A DNA stretch of 64,000 nt from Vicinamibacterales bacterium (GTDB lineage: Bacteria; Acidobacteriota; Vicinamibacteria; Vicinamibacterales; UBA2999): positions 1-64,000 of the forward strand of contig JAWKHS010000027.1 of the NCBI GenBank assembly GCA_041394705.1. The letters run 5' to 3'. The first letter of the stretch is position 1. Each line of letters starts with the position of its first letter. A program made the translations under genes and the position numbers. Below the pieces are notes generated by a model. It worked only from the letters and a program-made list of their open reading frames with translations, searched no databases and was not told the origin of the DNA. This document shows, piece after piece, positions 1 through 7,662 of the stretch.

Positions 1-149
1 GACCGAACGCGCGAGCAACGTCGCGCCGCATCGAATGACTGATGGTTGATGCCAGTGCCCGCGTCGAGCACGAACCGGGCACCCGCCGGGTCCTGGCGCG
101 GAACAGCCCGTTCCACGCCACCCGGCAACCCGGCCTGGCGCTCGACGCG

Positions 150-870
150 GCGTCGGCGGACCAACTGCAGCGGTCGGCAGGATCGCTTTCGCGACGGGCG
201 GAGGTCGCGCAGCAGTCGAGAGACCAGCTAAAGCAATCGACAGATCACCTGCAGCACGCGTCGGACCGGCTGCAGCAGGCCGTGGGCTTGGTCCAGGTGC
301 CGGCGGACCTCCCGGAGCGGTGGTGCGCGCCGACGAGCGCGCTCCCCTGGGATCGCTGTTGCGTCAGGCAAAGTGGCGTGACCAAAGCCCGGATCCCCGT
401 GAGGATTCGGTGGAGTTGCTTCACCAGTAGTGCGTGCTCACATTAGTGGACGATGCACAGGCCTCTCCAAACGGCGGCCAACTGACTGGCACTCAATCAT
501 TTGGCGGTTCGCACGATCGCTGCAGCAGGCCCGTCGGTTGCTGACAGCGACTCCATCGGCTGCTGAACCTGGCCTACTGGGTTCTTCAGCGAGTCCGGCG
601 GGTGCTGAACCAGCTCGGCCGGGTGCTGAGGTCGCTCCGTCGCGTCCTGAGTGCAGGTCGGCCGATTGCTCACGAAGGTCCGCCAGGCTCTTCACGCAGG
701 TCGCGAAGGTGCACGCACCGGGTCGTTCGGCCGCTGATGCAGGTCCTGAGTCTGCGGCACCAGCTCCGTCGCGTGCTGCACCTGGTCGCATGCCTCGGGA
801 ACGCAGTCACTCGACTGCGCCGGGTCGTCCAGCTGCCGCGGTGCGCCGGTCTGCTGGCGACCGCCGGATG
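150..870. repeat. Degenerate 21-bp repeat field, two halves in opposite orientation
   Basis: No convincing gene lies in bases 1-1076. Instead units of about 21 bp recur. On the plus strand around 200-330 they translate as heptads such as DQLKQST, DHLQHAS and DRLQQAV. Between about 530 and 800 the same consensus is read on the minus strand (DQVQHAT, ELVPQTQ, DLHQRPN). The unit at 243-263 matches the reverse complement of 767-787 at 17 of 21 positions, sharing the core tgcagcacgcg. Frames shift between units and no long coherent protein with a start and ribosome site emerges. I read it as a decayed coiled-coil repeat gene, or a minisatellite, whose second half is inverted. The flanks (1-150 and 870-1076) show nothing recognisable. 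Confidence 0.55.
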
Positions 871-1076
871 ATGCGACGCGAAGGTTCGCTCTGTGCGGTC
901 GCCGCCGGGGCGGACCTGCGACCTCTGGTGCCCGCGCTCTCGTCGGTCCTCGCCGGCGTTCGACCCTGCGGGTCTTCCCCGTGGCCCCCCCTGGACACCG
1001 GCCTTCTGGATCGCGCGAAGGATGAGACCTGCCTTCGGTTGGTCGAGTCTCAAGATCGCCACATCGCGACAGATCG

Positions 1077-1586
1077 TTAGCGACGCTCGGATGACGTTCG
1101 CGCGCCGCCGCGACTCGGGGTTCGGCGCTTGCCATGAGGCTTTGGCTCCAGCACCACTGGGGTCGGTACCGGGACTGGCACGACCGTCAGTCCGTCGATT
1201 CCCTTGAAGTCTTTCGGGTTGCAGGTGTACAGCGGAAGCCCGTTCGCGATGGCTGTCGCCGCGATCATCACGTCGTAGGCCCGAGGCTTGACTGAACGAC
1301 CACTCTGGCGCAGCGCCAGTGCCACACGGCCGAATGCGCGAGCCGCGGCGACGTCGAATGGCAGTGGATCGAAGTCCGATTCCGCTTGCTGCACGTGCGC
1401 CTGGCGTGCGGCTCGTTCCTCGTCCGTCTTCGCCACGAGGGGGCCGACGGACAGTTCGGCCAGCGTCACCGTGGTGATGAGCGGCTCCTGTGGGAGGAGA
1501 CTCGCATCCTGCAGGCGCGTCAGCAGAATCAGCGTGCTCGTGTCGAGCACCCCGCGCTCATGCTGTCGGTGAGCGCGCGGTGTCAC
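1077..1586 (-). CDS. vapC: VapC-like PIN-domain toxin (TA module 1)
   Basis: Predicted PIN-domain ribonuclease, the toxin of a type II toxin-antitoxin pair. Acidic metal-binding residues sit at the family positions: D15 in VLDTSTLI, E44 in TLAELS, D105 in AYDVMIAATA, then NPKDF near residue 123. The GTG start overlaps the antitoxin stop as GTGA, so the two are translationally coupled, antitoxin first. At 169 aa it is longer than the usual 130-140 aa because of a basic, Pro-rich C-terminal tail of about 30 residues after the PIN fold, which may be readthrough into the degraded region downstream. Family assignment is secure; the RNA target is unknown. Confidence 0.85.
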   Translation of the reverse strand: MTPRAHRQHERGVLDTSTLILLTRLQDASLLPQEPLITTVTLAELSVGPLVAKTDEERAARQAHVQQAESDFDPLPFDVAAARAFGRVALALRQSGRSVKPRAYDVMIAATAIANGLPLYTCNPKDFKGIDGLTVVPVPVPTPVVLEPKPHGKRRTPSRGGARTSSERR

Positions 1587-1819
1587 AGCGCAGAGTCCAG
1601 AGCGGCGTCGATGTCGGCTCGGAGCCGCTCAGCGTCGACGTGCACGAGACGACGCCAGCGATCCAGGAGAGCCGCCGCGCGAAGCGCCCGCCGCGAGAGC
1701 GGCCGGAGCTCGGCGACCGCATGCCCGTCGCGGGTGACGGTGAGGCACTCGCCCCGCTCGACTCGGTCCAGCACGCGCCCCCCGTCATTCCGCAACTCTC
1801 GGACAGTCACTTCGGCCAT
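1583..1819 (-). CDS. Phd/YefM-family antitoxin (TA module 1)
   Basis: A 78-aa protein with the Phd/YefM start pattern: MAEVTVRELRND, then a GECLTVTRDGHAVAEL strand segment, then a C-terminal helical region rich in Arg/Leu that would wrap the toxin. It should bind and neutralise the PIN toxin encoded directly downstream (1-codon overlap) and repress the operon. The ATG lies 5 nt after a TACACT -10-like box (1825-1830) and beside the palindrome TCACCGGTGA, with no ribosome binding site, which fits a leaderless, autoregulated transcript. Confidence 0.85.
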   Translation of the reverse strand: MAEVTVRELRNDGGRVLDRVERGECLTVTRDGHAVAELRPLSRRALRAAALLDRWRRLVHVDAERLRADIDAALDSAL

Positions 1820-1824
1820 GCCTC

Positions 1825-1840
1825 AGTGTATCACCGGTGA
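1825..1840 (-). promoter_or_regulatory. Putative -10 box and operator palindrome of TA module 1
   Basis: On the minus strand TACACT (1825-1830) is 5 nt upstream of the antitoxin ATG. Immediately upstream is a perfect 10-bp palindrome, TCACCGGTGA (1831-1840). Autorepression through a palindrome next to the -10 is normal for Phd-type modules. That this one is the operator is an inference. The rest of 1841-2048 holds nothing I can support. Confidence 0.45.
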
Positions 1841-2048
1841 GACGACCCAGGAGAACCCATGATCGCCCCTCGCGAGGCGCGTCGCAAGCCATCGTGAAAA
1901 GGCCGTGCGGCACATCGTCGACTCAACTCGCGCGCACCGCCGCTCGCGTTACCCAGGCCGCCGTTCCAAGCAACGCCTACCGCCCAACTTCGCCGTAGTC
2001 CCTTCGCGACGGATCAGGACTGGGTCGCACCGATGCCCATGCGGGCGG

Positions 2049-2543
2049 TTACTCGGTTGCGTAGCCGAGTACGCGCGCGTTCTCTCGGACGCGCGCGTCA
2101 CGTGTGACGATGGTGATCAGGGCCGGGGGTTCGCCGAGCTGCTCGACCGTCGCGAGATGCACGGCGTCGAGCGTGCGAATCGGCTCGACCGGACACGGAC
2201 GAGCCGCGCGCGCAAGTACGGCGTCGGTGACGGACACCAGATCGCATCGCCGCGCGAACACCTGAAGCGCTCGAACCGCTGCTCGCTCATCGGCCGCCGT
2301 CAGTCGTCCTGTCGCTCGTGCCCGGATGACGGCCCTGGTCGCCTCAGCGAGCGTCAGTGACGACGACACGCGTCTTCCTGGGCCGCGAATCGCTGCCCTC
2401 GCGGCCGAGTCGCGTTCCAGCAGTGCCGCCACCAACGCGCTTGACTCGACGTAGCGGAGAGCCACAGCCACGTCTGCGGTTGTGCCCACCGCGCGTCTCC
2501 GCCGCCGACGAGGAGCGCCGGCCGGTGTTCTACGCTTCGTCAC
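2049..2543 (-). CDS. vapC: PIN-domain toxin (TA module 2)
   Basis: Second PIN-domain protein, 164 aa as drawn from a GTG. Motifs in order: RYVESSALV (the first acidic position is Glu rather than Asp), LTLAEATRAV, IRTLDAVHLATVEQL and TRDARVRENARVLGY. The first about 25 residues (Arg-rich, before VAVALRYVE) look unlike the family. A GTG around residue 25-27 may be the true start, which would remove the 14-bp overlap with the antitoxin gene. It probably acts as the toxin of the pair with the adjacent Phd-like protein. Family call is strong, start is uncertain. Confidence 0.8.
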   Translation of the reverse strand: MTKRRTPAGAPRRRRRRAVGTTADVAVALRYVESSALVAALLERDSAARAAIRGPGRRVSSSLTLAEATRAVIRARATGRLTAADERAAVRALQVFARRCDLVSVTDAVLARAARPCPVEPIRTLDAVHLATVEQLGEPPALITIVTRDARVRENARVLGYATE

Positions 2544-2814
2544 GGTCGCTGTCGATCAACGCGGCAGCCGTGCCGCGCGGTAGCCGGATGTCAGGCCAGT
2601 CCTCGAGGGGGTCGCCGTCGTCGATCGCTGGCTGAATGACGCCAGCGGCCAACAACGTGTCATAGGGACGACGGCCAGCCTTCGAGAGGAGTGCCGGGGG
2701 CACGAGCTCGGCGACGACGCGTCCGTGCGCGGTCACGGTGATACGTTCTCCAGCCTCAATTCGGCGGATGTAGCGGCTCAAGTTGTCCTTGAGTTCCCGA
2801 ACGCCGGTTTCCAT
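2530..2814 (-). CDS. Phd/YefM-type antitoxin (TA module 2)
   Basis: A 94-aa antitoxin: METGVRELKDNLSRYIRRIE followed by GERITVTAHGRVVAEL is the classic Phd/YefM DNA-binding N-terminus, and the acidic C-terminus (DDGDPLEDWPDIRLP) is the expected toxin-binding region. It precedes and overlaps the PIN toxin gene. The ATG is 6 nt from the -10-like box TATACT with no ribosome site, suggesting a leaderless message. It is unrelated in detail to the antitoxin at 1583-1819, so the two modules are not a recent duplication. Confidence 0.85.
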   Translation of the reverse strand: METGVRELKDNLSRYIRRIEAGERITVTAHGRVVAELVPPALLSKAGRRPYDTLLAAGVIQPAIDDGDPLEDWPDIRLPRGTAAALIDSDRDEA

Positions 2815-2820
2815 CCATCA

Positions 2821-2846
2821 AGTATAGCCACATGTGGCCACATGTA
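2821..2846 (-). promoter_or_regulatory. Promoter/operator of TA module 2 with 10-bp-spaced direct repeats
   Basis: TATACT (minus strand, 2821-2826) is a good -10 box 6 nt before the antitoxin ATG. Just upstream GCCACATGT occurs twice exactly 10 bp apart (2827-2835 and 2837-2845), and the first copy forms the palindrome CCACATGTGG (2828-2837). Sites on the same helical face one turn apart are what cooperative antitoxin dimers would bind. Operator function is inferred. Confidence 0.5.
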
Positions 2847-2934
2847 GCACCCGCCAGCGCCGGGGCCCGCTCACGGCAGCCGCTCTGCGCATCCGAGGCC
2901 TCCTACCGTTCGACTCTCGGATCTTGTCTCTCGA

Positions 2935-4029
2935 GTGCTTGACGGCAGCGTGGCGTGGAGTCGCCCAGCTCCCTGGCTGCAGGGGTGGGACGCAACGAGT
3001 CGAGAAGACGTGATCGTGACCAGCGATGGGCTTATTTTTCTGCCCGACGGACCAAATGGCGAGCTCAGTGCGCGAGCGACGGATACTTGGGGCTCGCAGT
3101 GGACTGGGCCAACCTCAGGCGTGCCGGTCCAGGGCCTGGACGGCGGTGGCCTGCTCGCGCTGGTGGACAACGGGTTGGCGGAGTTCTCGGCGGATGGCAC
3201 TGTGGCGGCCGTGTATCCGACCGACGTCGCCAACCCATTGTTCGTGTTGCGAGATCAGGAAATGCTGCACGGCGTCAGTTCCGCTGGCGAGATCGAGGCC
3301 GTGTCTGTGTCGAAAGCTCTTGCCGGCGTATGGAGCTTCCTGAAGAACATCTTCTCGTCTTGCCTCGATACGAAGCTGAATGCAGTAGTCCTTCCCACCC
3401 AGCACATCGGTATCCTGCCGAAAGCGACGCCGTACACTTACAGGTTCGTCGACGACCCCGCGCATCCGTGGCTCACACGCGTCGCGAGCGGCGGCGTTGA
3501 TGAATTCCAGAAGCGAGGCGTCCGGGACGGATTCAATGAATGGCACAAGGCGAGCGTAGCGAAGGGCCTGGGCTATCAGTTTATTGAGATCAGCTCCGGT
3601 CAGGCGGACTTCGAGATAGTGAAGGTTGACTTTCAGGCGATGCCTGACCCAGAAGATAACCGGCCGGTTGGCACGTCTGGAGAGTTCAAATACTGGGGCT
3701 ACCCGGTACCTCCGTCGGATCGGCGAATAACGGGCGGCACAATTCTCATTGCCGATGACTCTACATTCGTCTACGACACGAAGGGCTATCGGAAGGTCGC
3801 GATGCACGAGCTAGGCCACGCCTTTGGTCTCGCTCATCCGTGGGCGCCGTTCCCCAAGCCTCCAAAGGACTTTAGACAAGTGATCGGAGGAACGCTCATG
3901 AACAATATGCTCGCGGATCCCGACGCCGAGAATCCGCTTCGTGACGACGCTGGTGGTCGGCTACCGAACAGACCAACTGAATGCGACATCAGGATGGTGC
4001 GCCTTGCTTCTACGACTAGCAGTTACTAG
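2935..4029 (+). CDS. Metzincin-like (matrixin-type) zinc metalloprotease, N-terminus possibly lost
   Basis: 364 aa from a GTG. The zinc-binding signature HELGHAFGLAH (H291, E292, H295, H301) is followed by a Met-turn candidate (GGTLMNNML, about 319-326) and a PTECDIRMVR tail, the arrangement of M10-type metzincins. Residues 30-100 contain short DG-rich strands (DGLIFLPDG, DGGGLLALVDNG, ADGTVAAVYP) resembling blades of a PQQ-like beta-propeller. There is no signal peptide. The frame stays open upstream of the GTG without a better start, so a secretion signal and earlier blades may have been deleted. Its last 26 bp overlap the next lipoprotein-like frame. Likely an originally exported protease. 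Confidence 0.7.
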   Translation: MLDGSVAWSRPAPWLQGWDATSREDVIVTSDGLIFLPDGPNGELSARATDTWGSQWTGPTSGVPVQGLDGGGLLALVDNGLAEFSADGTVAAVYPTDVANPLFVLRDQEMLHGVSSAGEIEAVSVSKALAGVWSFLKNIFSSCLDTKLNAVVLPTQHIGILPKATPYTYRFVDDPAHPWLTRVASGGVDEFQKRGVRDGFNEWHKASVAKGLGYQFIEISSGQADFEIVKVDFQAMPDPEDNRPVGTSGEFKYWGYPVPPSDRRITGGTILIADDSTFVYDTKGYRKVAMHELGHAFGLAHPWAPFPKPPKDFRQVIGGTLMNNMLADPDAENPLRDDAGGRLPNRPTECDIRMVRLASTTSSY

Positions 4030-4243
4030 CGTCTTGCTGATGTCTGGGTGCGTCCCGCGCGGGAAGGTGGCTGAGCAGCCGTCATACGCGCCGGACACAA
4101 GACCAGTGTCTGGGCGAATCAGGACGGCCGCTCTCGACGGTTCTCGGCCGATAGTTGACCAGCTTCTCGCAAGCGATGAAGAAGTGTTGCTCGTCGGCTG
4201 GGGAGGTAGCGTCCCGTCAAGTGGTGGAAATCGGATCACCCAA
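4004..4243 (+). pseudogene. 5' part of a lipoprotein gene interrupted by the IS256 element
   Basis: A frame starting at a TTG (4004) encodes a lipoprotein signal: hydrophobic stretch LLRLAVTSVLLMSGC, where LMSGC is a good lipobox. About 60 further residues follow until the inverted repeat of the IS element; the frame then runs 12 bp into the IS and stops at 4255. If the IS is removed at its repeats the frame joins exactly in register with the ORF at 5540-6100. I therefore treat the two as halves of one disrupted gene, though no target duplication proves it. Function unknown. Confidence 0.45.
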
Positions 4244-5536
4244 TCCGTGAGCTGACTCCCGTCTATGCGATCGCGGCGAGGATCTCCTGGGCGGTGGTCG
4301 ACAGCGACGGCGTGACCGTCTGCTGCATCGACTCCGCGCTGAAGTAGCGCCGCTCGGCGACCGCCCATTCGTCGTCCTGTTCGAGCAGGATGGCGCCCAC
4401 GAGCCGGATTACGGCCGCGGGGTTCGGGAAGATCCCCACGACGTTCGACCGGCGCTTGATCTCCTTGTTCAGCCGCTCCAGCGGGTTCGTGCTGTGCAGC
4501 TGGCGCTGATGTTCGAGCGGCAGGTGACGATAGGCCAGGATGTCCTCCGCGGCGTCTTCCAGCAGGCGGGCCGTCTGCGGAAACCGCGGGCGCAGGCCGT
4601 CGGCGACCTTGCGGAGCTGGCCCATGGCGGAGGCGTGGTCCGGCTGCGCGAAGATCGTGCGGACGATCGCGGCGATGGCTTCGCGGGCGCCGTGCGGGAC
4701 CGTCGCCAGCAGATTCCGCATGAAGTGCACGCGGCACCGCTGCCACGTCGTGCCGCTCAGGACCGTGCTGATCGCCTGCTTGAGGCCCTCATGGGCATCG
4801 GAGATGACCAAGCGCACGCCCTTCAGCCCGCGTTTGACCAGGCTCCGCAAGAACGCCGTCCAGAAGGCCCGGTCTTCCGACGGCCCGACTTCCACGCCGA
4901 GCACCTGCCGATCGCCGTCGCTGGTGATGCCCACCGCGACGACCGTGGCCTGGCTGATGACGCGCCCGTCGACGCGGACCTTGTGGTACGTCGCATCCAC
5001 CCAGAGATAGCGATGCTCCCCCGTGAGCGCGCGCGTCCGGAAGGCGGCCACCACCGTGTCGAGCTCCGCGCACACCCGCGAGACCTCCGACTTCGAGATC
5101 CCATCCACGCCAAGCGCTTTGACCAGGTCGTCCACCTTCCGCGTCGAGACGCCGTGCACGTAGGCTTCCTGCACGACCGCCAGCAGCGCATGCTCGGCGC
5201 GCCGGCGGGGCTGCAGCAGCGATGGGAAGTACGTCCCGGTCCGCAGCTTCGGAATCGCCAGCTCGATCGTGCCCATCCGGGTATCCCACGTCCGCAGCCG
5301 GTAGCCGTTGCGGTACGTCGCCCGCTCGCCCGTGCGCTCGTGGCGGTCCGCGCCGATGAGCCCGGCCACCTCCGTCTCCATCAGGGCCTGGGACAGTACC
5401 CGAATCCCTTCCCGCAGCACGTCCCCGTCCTGTTCCTCGAGGAGCTTGCCAACGAACGCCGGCAGATCCATCCTGGGCTTCGCCATCGCGTCATCACCTC
5501 CGTGTCGTCCTTCTCCGGCTAGAGAGAACTCACGGA
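4244..5536 (-). mobile_element. IS256-family insertion sequence
   Basis: About 1.29 kb, filled by one intact transposase gene. Imperfect terminal inverted repeats: tccgtgagctgactc at 4244-4258 and, on the other strand, tccgtgagttctctc at 5522-5536 (first 8 bp identical, then partial). No 8-9 bp target duplication is visible outside these ends, so either the ends are slightly misplaced or flanking DNA was rearranged after insertion. The coding capacity looks intact, so the element may still be active. Confidence 0.8.
4263..5486 (-). CDS. IS256-family (mutator-type) transposase
   Basis: 407 aa, the usual length for IS256 transposases. An N-terminal DNA-binding part includes ERATYRNGYRLRTWDTRMGT. 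The catalytic acidic triad is visible: D164 (LWVDATYHK), D230 (LVISDAHEG) and a Glu in NPLERLNKEIKRR (E337 or E342). The family signature WQRCRVHFMRN is at about 248-258. No frameshift or stop interrupts it, so it is probably functional and catalyses cut-and-paste or copy-out transposition of its own element. Confidence 0.95.
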   Translation of the reverse strand: MAKPRMDLPAFVGKLLEEQDGDVLREGIRVLSQALMETEVAGLIGADRHERTGERATYRNGYRLRTWDTRMGTIELAIPKLRTGTYFPSLLQPRRRAEHALLAVVQEAYVHGVSTRKVDDLVKALGVDGISKSEVSRVCAELDTVVAAFRTRALTGEHRYLWVDATYHKVRVDGRVISQATVVAVGITSDGDRQVLGVEVGPSEDRAFWTAFLRSLVKRGLKGVRLVISDAHEGLKQAISTVLSGTTWQRCRVHFMRNLLATVPHGAREAIAAIVRTIFAQPDHASAMGQLRKVADGLRPRFPQTARLLEDAAEDILAYRHLPLEHQRQLHSTNPLERLNKEIKRRSNVVGIFPNPAAVIRLVGAILLEQDDEWAVAERRYFSAESMQQTVTPSLSTTAQEILAAIA

Positions 5537-5539
5537 ACG

Positions 5540-6100
5540 ATGCGCGATGGCGACTCGGCTGTCTACGCCGCTCGCCCTACCGAATTTCCACCACGTCCTG
5601 GGACTCTAACCTGGGGAGGCGGCGAAGCGGAGCACCCGTCGTGGGTCGGCACCAGTCTGAAACCCGAGGGGCTCTTGAACTTGGCGGTAAGGGTATCGCC
5701 GCAGGTCTGGATAATGCGGCTAGATGCCGTAGATTCCCACCTCGTCGCCGATGGACGAGCCGTCGTGACAACGTTTTCGGGCGTCGTGGTCGAGGTCTTG
5801 AAGGCAGAGCCAGGCGTTGGTCCCACGGTCGGCAGCCGGCGCTCGCTCCGCGACGACTACGGGACGCTCGTTCTGAACGGCGTGACCGTCCACGTGAGGC
5901 ACCGCATGCCGTTCGCTGTTGGCCAGGATATGCTGGTGTTTGCGAAGGACGCCGCGGCACCCGATGTCACCAGCGTGAACGCGATCGGGGCGCCCTATGC
6001 CGTCACTGCGGGCGGGCTTCGTGGTGTGCCGGACAGATCGATGAACTTCTCTGGTCTCACGCTCGACGATGTCAGAAGAACCGTCGCGCGCGCGAGATAG
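5540..6100 (+). CDS. Hypothetical protein, probable 3' part of the IS-disrupted lipoprotein gene
   Basis: 186 codons beginning 3 bases outside the IS right end. The middle looks like a small all-beta module: VVTTFSGVVVEVLK, then TLVLNGVTVHVRHRMPFAVGQ, then DMLVFAKDA. That resembles secreted acidobacterial proteins whose module carries a strand, a VLKG-type turn and an EEVLLF-type strand. No signal peptide is present on this part alone, and its ATG has no clear ribosome site, consistent with being the tail of the gene that starts at 4004. Family and function unknown. Confidence 0.45.
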   Translation: MRDGDSAVYAARPTEFPPRPGTLTWGGGEAEHPSWVGTSLKPEGLLNLAVRVSPQVWIMRLDAVDSHLVADGRAVVTTFSGVVVEVLKAEPGVGPTVGSRRSLRDDYGTLVLNGVTVHVRHRMPFAVGQDMLVFAKDAAAPDVTSVNAIGAPYAVTAGGLRGVPDRSMNFSGLTLDDVRRTVARAR

Positions 6101-6234
6101 CCGGTGCGAGCGTGCAAGGTCGGAGGGCAATATTTCAATGGTCGTCGGGCGAGGCTAAGGCTCGGCGTCCTCGGGAACCGACGGGACGCTCGACAGGGCC
6201 TTGGAGCGCACGAGCTCGCGCCCAGGTCAGGAAC

Positions 6235-6393
6235 ATGGAACCATTTCCCGGAGCGTATTACTCAAATTCCTTCGCCAAGGGGCTGCTCGACGCAGTTCCG
6301 GCCGAGGCGGTCGGAGTAAATCCCTTCCGCAATTTTGAGTTTCCGGGCTGGGCGAAGCCCGTGCCGCCTGTCTACTTCGGAGTGACGCCGTGA
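6235..6393 (+). CDS. Small ORF or gene remnant (52 aa) coupled to the next lipoprotein
   Basis: An ATG with AGGA 4-7 nt upstream opens a 52-codon frame whose TGA overlaps the GTG of the following gene (GTGA). The peptide is coherent: AYYSNSFAKGLLDAV and then FPGWAKPVPPVYFG. The NSNSF-GLL-PGW-PVP pattern is reminiscent of C-terminal tails of secreted RHS-type or peptidase-like effectors, which I recall only loosely. It may be the last fragment of such a gene whose front was lost. Bases 6101-6234 in front of it show nothing recognisable. Confidence 0.3.
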   Translation: MEPFPGAYYSNSFAKGLLDAVPAEAVGVNPFRNFEFPGWAKPVPPVYFGVTP

Positions 6394-6911
6394 ATCGATG
6401 TTCAAGAACCGTGTGGGCTGTCAGCATAGCTCTTGTGGCTGGCCAAGGATGCGCATCGCTGATGATGCAAGAGAAGCAATATGCGTGCACGTGGCTCGAA
6501 GTCTCAGGGCCAGTTGGCGTGCAGTCGGCCGGACCTCGGCAGACCGGTCTACGGAACGCCACGTGTGGGAGCGTCTCGGAGTTTTCACTTGAGCGCGAGA
6601 CGTACGCGCTTGAGTTTTGGAATGGAGTGGAGTCAACCTCGAACTTGTTCGTTCGGGCGGTAGGCCCACTTGGCGTTCGGCTCGTAATCGAGTCGCTTGA
6701 GTTTGAGGCACTCTCCGCCACCGCGTATCAGAAGGCGCCCCGCATGCAGCGCGCGCGGGAGTATGACGCGCGTCTCCGAACACCAAGTCAGCGGAATTAC
6801 CCCTTGACGATCACGATCCACATAGTCGACACGTCTGGCGTCGAGCTCGGAGCAGAATCAGTGACGATCTCAGAGCAACACGGAACCTTCACCTTAATGG
6901 ACGCGGTCTGA
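6390..6911 (+). CDS. Hypothetical lipoprotein
   Basis: 173 aa from a GTG that overlaps the preceding stop. The N-terminus is a lipoprotein signal: Arg near the front, then AVSIALVAGQGC with the lipid-accepting Cys. The rest is a soluble domain with no family I recognise; strands such as PLTITIHIVDTSGVELG suggest a beta-rich fold. Coupling to the 52-aa frame suggests a pair in which this is the periplasmic partner, possibly an immunity-type lipoprotein, but that is speculative. Bases 6912-7047 downstream are empty. Confidence 0.55.
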   Translation: MNRCSRTVWAVSIALVAGQGCASLMMQEKQYACTWLEVSGPVGVQSAGPRQTGLRNATCGSVSEFSLERETYALEFWNGVESTSNLFVRAVGPLGVRLVIESLEFEALSATAYQKAPRMQRAREYDARLRTPSQRNYPLTITIHIVDTSGVELGAESVTISEQHGTFTLMDAV

Positions 6912-7047
6912 CGCAGGAGCGGCGGCTCGCCCAGTCCGCCATGCGTCCAGCGTCGTCGATCGCCGCGCGCACTCGACATAACGCATAGCACCGGGACGGT
7001 TTGCGTGCATTGTGTGTTCAACTCCTCATCAACGCCGTAGTGTCGAC

Positions 7048-7662
7048 CTACATCAGTGGCCGACGGCGCGGCGCCTGGCCTGGACTACGAAGGACGCTCG
7101 CGCGCCCTGGCGATGGCGTCGAATGCGGCACCAAATCGCTCTGGCCGCGCGCGTCCTCGAGGTGCGCCAGCACGTCTCGCATGCGTGCCGCATCCATTCG
7201 GAATCGGTGGACGTGCCACAGCGCGGCCGCGTCGTCGACGTCCTTCGGCCTGCCGGCCAGCACCTTCGCGATGACCAGGTCCTCGATATCGAGCATGGGC
7301 ACGATCGTCCCACCGATGTCGACTGGGCGCGCCCTGGCGAGGAACATGTCCTCCAACCCGGAACCGGCGAGAACGATGTCGAGCGGCATTCCGGTGGCGT
7401 CGTGGACGAACGGTATGACGCGCGTGCGCTCGATGAAGCCGGGCTCTGGCACTCGCAAGGTGAATCCGCGGGTGTGCAAGGCCTCGACGAACTCGGCGGG
7501 CGTCTCGGCCGTCAGCCGAATTGTCACATCGACGTCGGCGCTCAGCCGCGGCACCCCATACGCGACGACGGCCTGGGCTCCGAAGACCTACCAGTCCCCC
7601 CACCCCTTCAGGGCCGCGGCCAGCGCGGCGAGCCGTTCACGCGCGGCGGGCTCGATCGGCAC
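7048..7662 (-). pseudogene. Nucleotidyltransferase (AbiEii/MNT-type fold), broken by an in-frame TAG
   Basis: Read from the GTG at 7662 the frame gives VPIEPAARERLAALAA, then GWGDW, a TAG at 7588-7590, then VFGAQAVVAYGVPRLSADVDVTI. The residues on both sides of the stop are one continuous nucleotidyltransferase motif (GAQAVVAYG, then R-x-S-x-DVD). The stop is therefore a nonsense mutation, probably CAG or TGG to TAG. What remains (7048-7554 from an internal GTG) lacks the G-A-Q loop. Downstream helices (IEDLVIAKVLAGRPKDVDDA) fit substrate-like proteins of the AbiEii/DUF6036 group. It starts inside the preceding small gene, so the two formed a coupled pair. Confidence 0.7.

Noticed and set aside
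150..870. CRISPR array
   Set aside because: The period is about 21 bp with no alternation of constant repeats and unique spacers, units are degenerate, and no cas genes are present.
4236..5544. Target-site duplication flanking the IS256 element
   Set aside because: The bases outside the two inverted repeats (tcacccaa and acgatgcg) do not match, so I do not report a duplication.
5308..6393. 361-codon plus-strand frame across the IS end
   Set aside because: Most of it is antisense to the transposase or Arg-rich noise. Only the last about 52 codons look protein-like and are reported separately.
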